Assembly: GCA_023846275.1 (NCBI GenBank)
Contig: JAIUJO010000144.1
Location: 5,001 to 69,000, forward strand
Direction of reading: 5' to 3'
From: Vanilla planifolia
Taxonomy: Eukaryota; Streptophyta; Magnoliopsida; Asparagales; Orchidaceae
Length of the DNA stretch: 64,000 bases
The translations under genes were made by a program, and so were the position numbers. Every line of letters begins with the position of its first letter. The stretch's first letter is position 1. Of this stretch, positions 63,541 to 64,000 are shown in pieces. The notes under the pieces were generated by a model. That model searched no databases. It was not told the DNA's origin and worked only from the letters and a program-made list of their open reading frames with translations.

Positions 63541-64000
63541 AGTTTGATTAAATGAAAATTAGGCACAAAATAGATTATGATCTTATGTCTTTGAGTGGCA
63601 AGGGTTATATCCTTTCATTGGATTCATGTTTACTATGTTAAACACCCTTTGTCTACTTAACAATTTGCATATAAAATGAGTATTTCAATTCCATACAGTG
63701 TTTGTTGGTAACTTAAGATGTATTCATACCTTCGTTAAGAAAAACATGTTACTTTTAAAACTTGATATCCTATTTTCACTCTATCATCTTAGAATGGTTT
63801 TCCGAACCACAACAAGAAATTGTGAAATCCTATTATCATCGATAAGCCTCCAAGAAAATCCATCGAGATGGTCTTCTTGGGTTGATTATGTATCTGTAAT
63901 GGTATGTATAGACCTTACTTTAGATGGGTTGGATTTGTAATGCTTTAGAATGTACTCTCTTGAATGAACATCTCTATGTCAGATTTCATGCTTGGCTAAT
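63541..64000. other. Window end, no gene recognised
   Basis: The ORF at 63,698-63,940 follows an 'atacag' that could be a splice acceptor, but its sequence (MFVGNLRCIHTFVKKN at the start) matches nothing I know. Confidence 0.3.

Noticed and set aside
1..64000. Organellar (plastid or mitochondrial) origin
   Set aside because: The rRNA genes are of the cytosolic 18S/5.8S/25S type with ITS spacers, and the rest is nuclear LINE, gypsy and intron sequence.
1..64000. 5S rRNA or tRNA genes
   Set aside because: I looked for the 5S internal promoter blocks and for tRNA A and B box pairs with a foldable cloverleaf and found none I could support.

Overview
The window is nuclear DNA from a seed plant, AT-rich (roughly two thirds A+T by eye). 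It holds no gene that looks intact. Everything recognisable is a relic: decayed ribosomal RNA genes, decayed retroelements and a broken kinesin gene with very long introns. ITS1 is short (about 229 bases) and keeps the plant ITS1 core motif, which favours a flowering plant over a gymnosperm. The species cannot be named from this sequence.

Positions 1 to about 25,700 are a dead 35S ribosomal DNA region on the + strand: the 3' half of 25S (1-1,765), an intergenic spacer with subrepeats of about 270-380 bases (to about 3,990), a 5' external spacer (to 5,121), 18S (5,122-6,088 and 22,370-23,042), ITS1, 5.8S, ITS2, and then spacer subrepeats again. No 25S lies between ITS2 and the second set of subrepeats. 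The 18S gene is split by about 16.3 kb of decayed LINE sequence, all antisense to the rRNA: copies A (6,089-11,720), B (11,740-16,920) and C (16,976-22,340). About 50 bases of 18S also sit at the 3' end of copy C.

From about 25,700 to 32,800 the sequence is very AT-rich and holds a Ty3/gypsy polyprotein relic on the - strand (27,700-29,920). From 32,820 to 38,660 comes an inverted relic of the same rDNA/LINE arrangement: LINE copy D (+ strand) runs into an 18S 5' segment on the - strand (35,651-36,763), followed by external spacer and subrepeats on the - strand. The LINE/18S junction lies at the same 18S position as in the left-hand copy. This recurrent junction is the most interesting signal in the window.

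From 39,147 on, a kinesin-7 (CENP-E-like) gene relic lies on the + strand. Motor-domain exons lie at 39,147-39,445 and, after an intron of about 11.4 kb, at 50,821-51,719. Two possible stalk exons follow at 59,024-59,115 and 60,681-60,776. The motor has frameshifts, a changed P-loop and a lost switch I arginine. A Ty1/copia RNase H relic sits inside the giant intron and a doubtful copia integrase relic lies near 56 kb. The last few kilobases hold a two-copy tandem repeat (63,101-63,540) and no recognisable gene.
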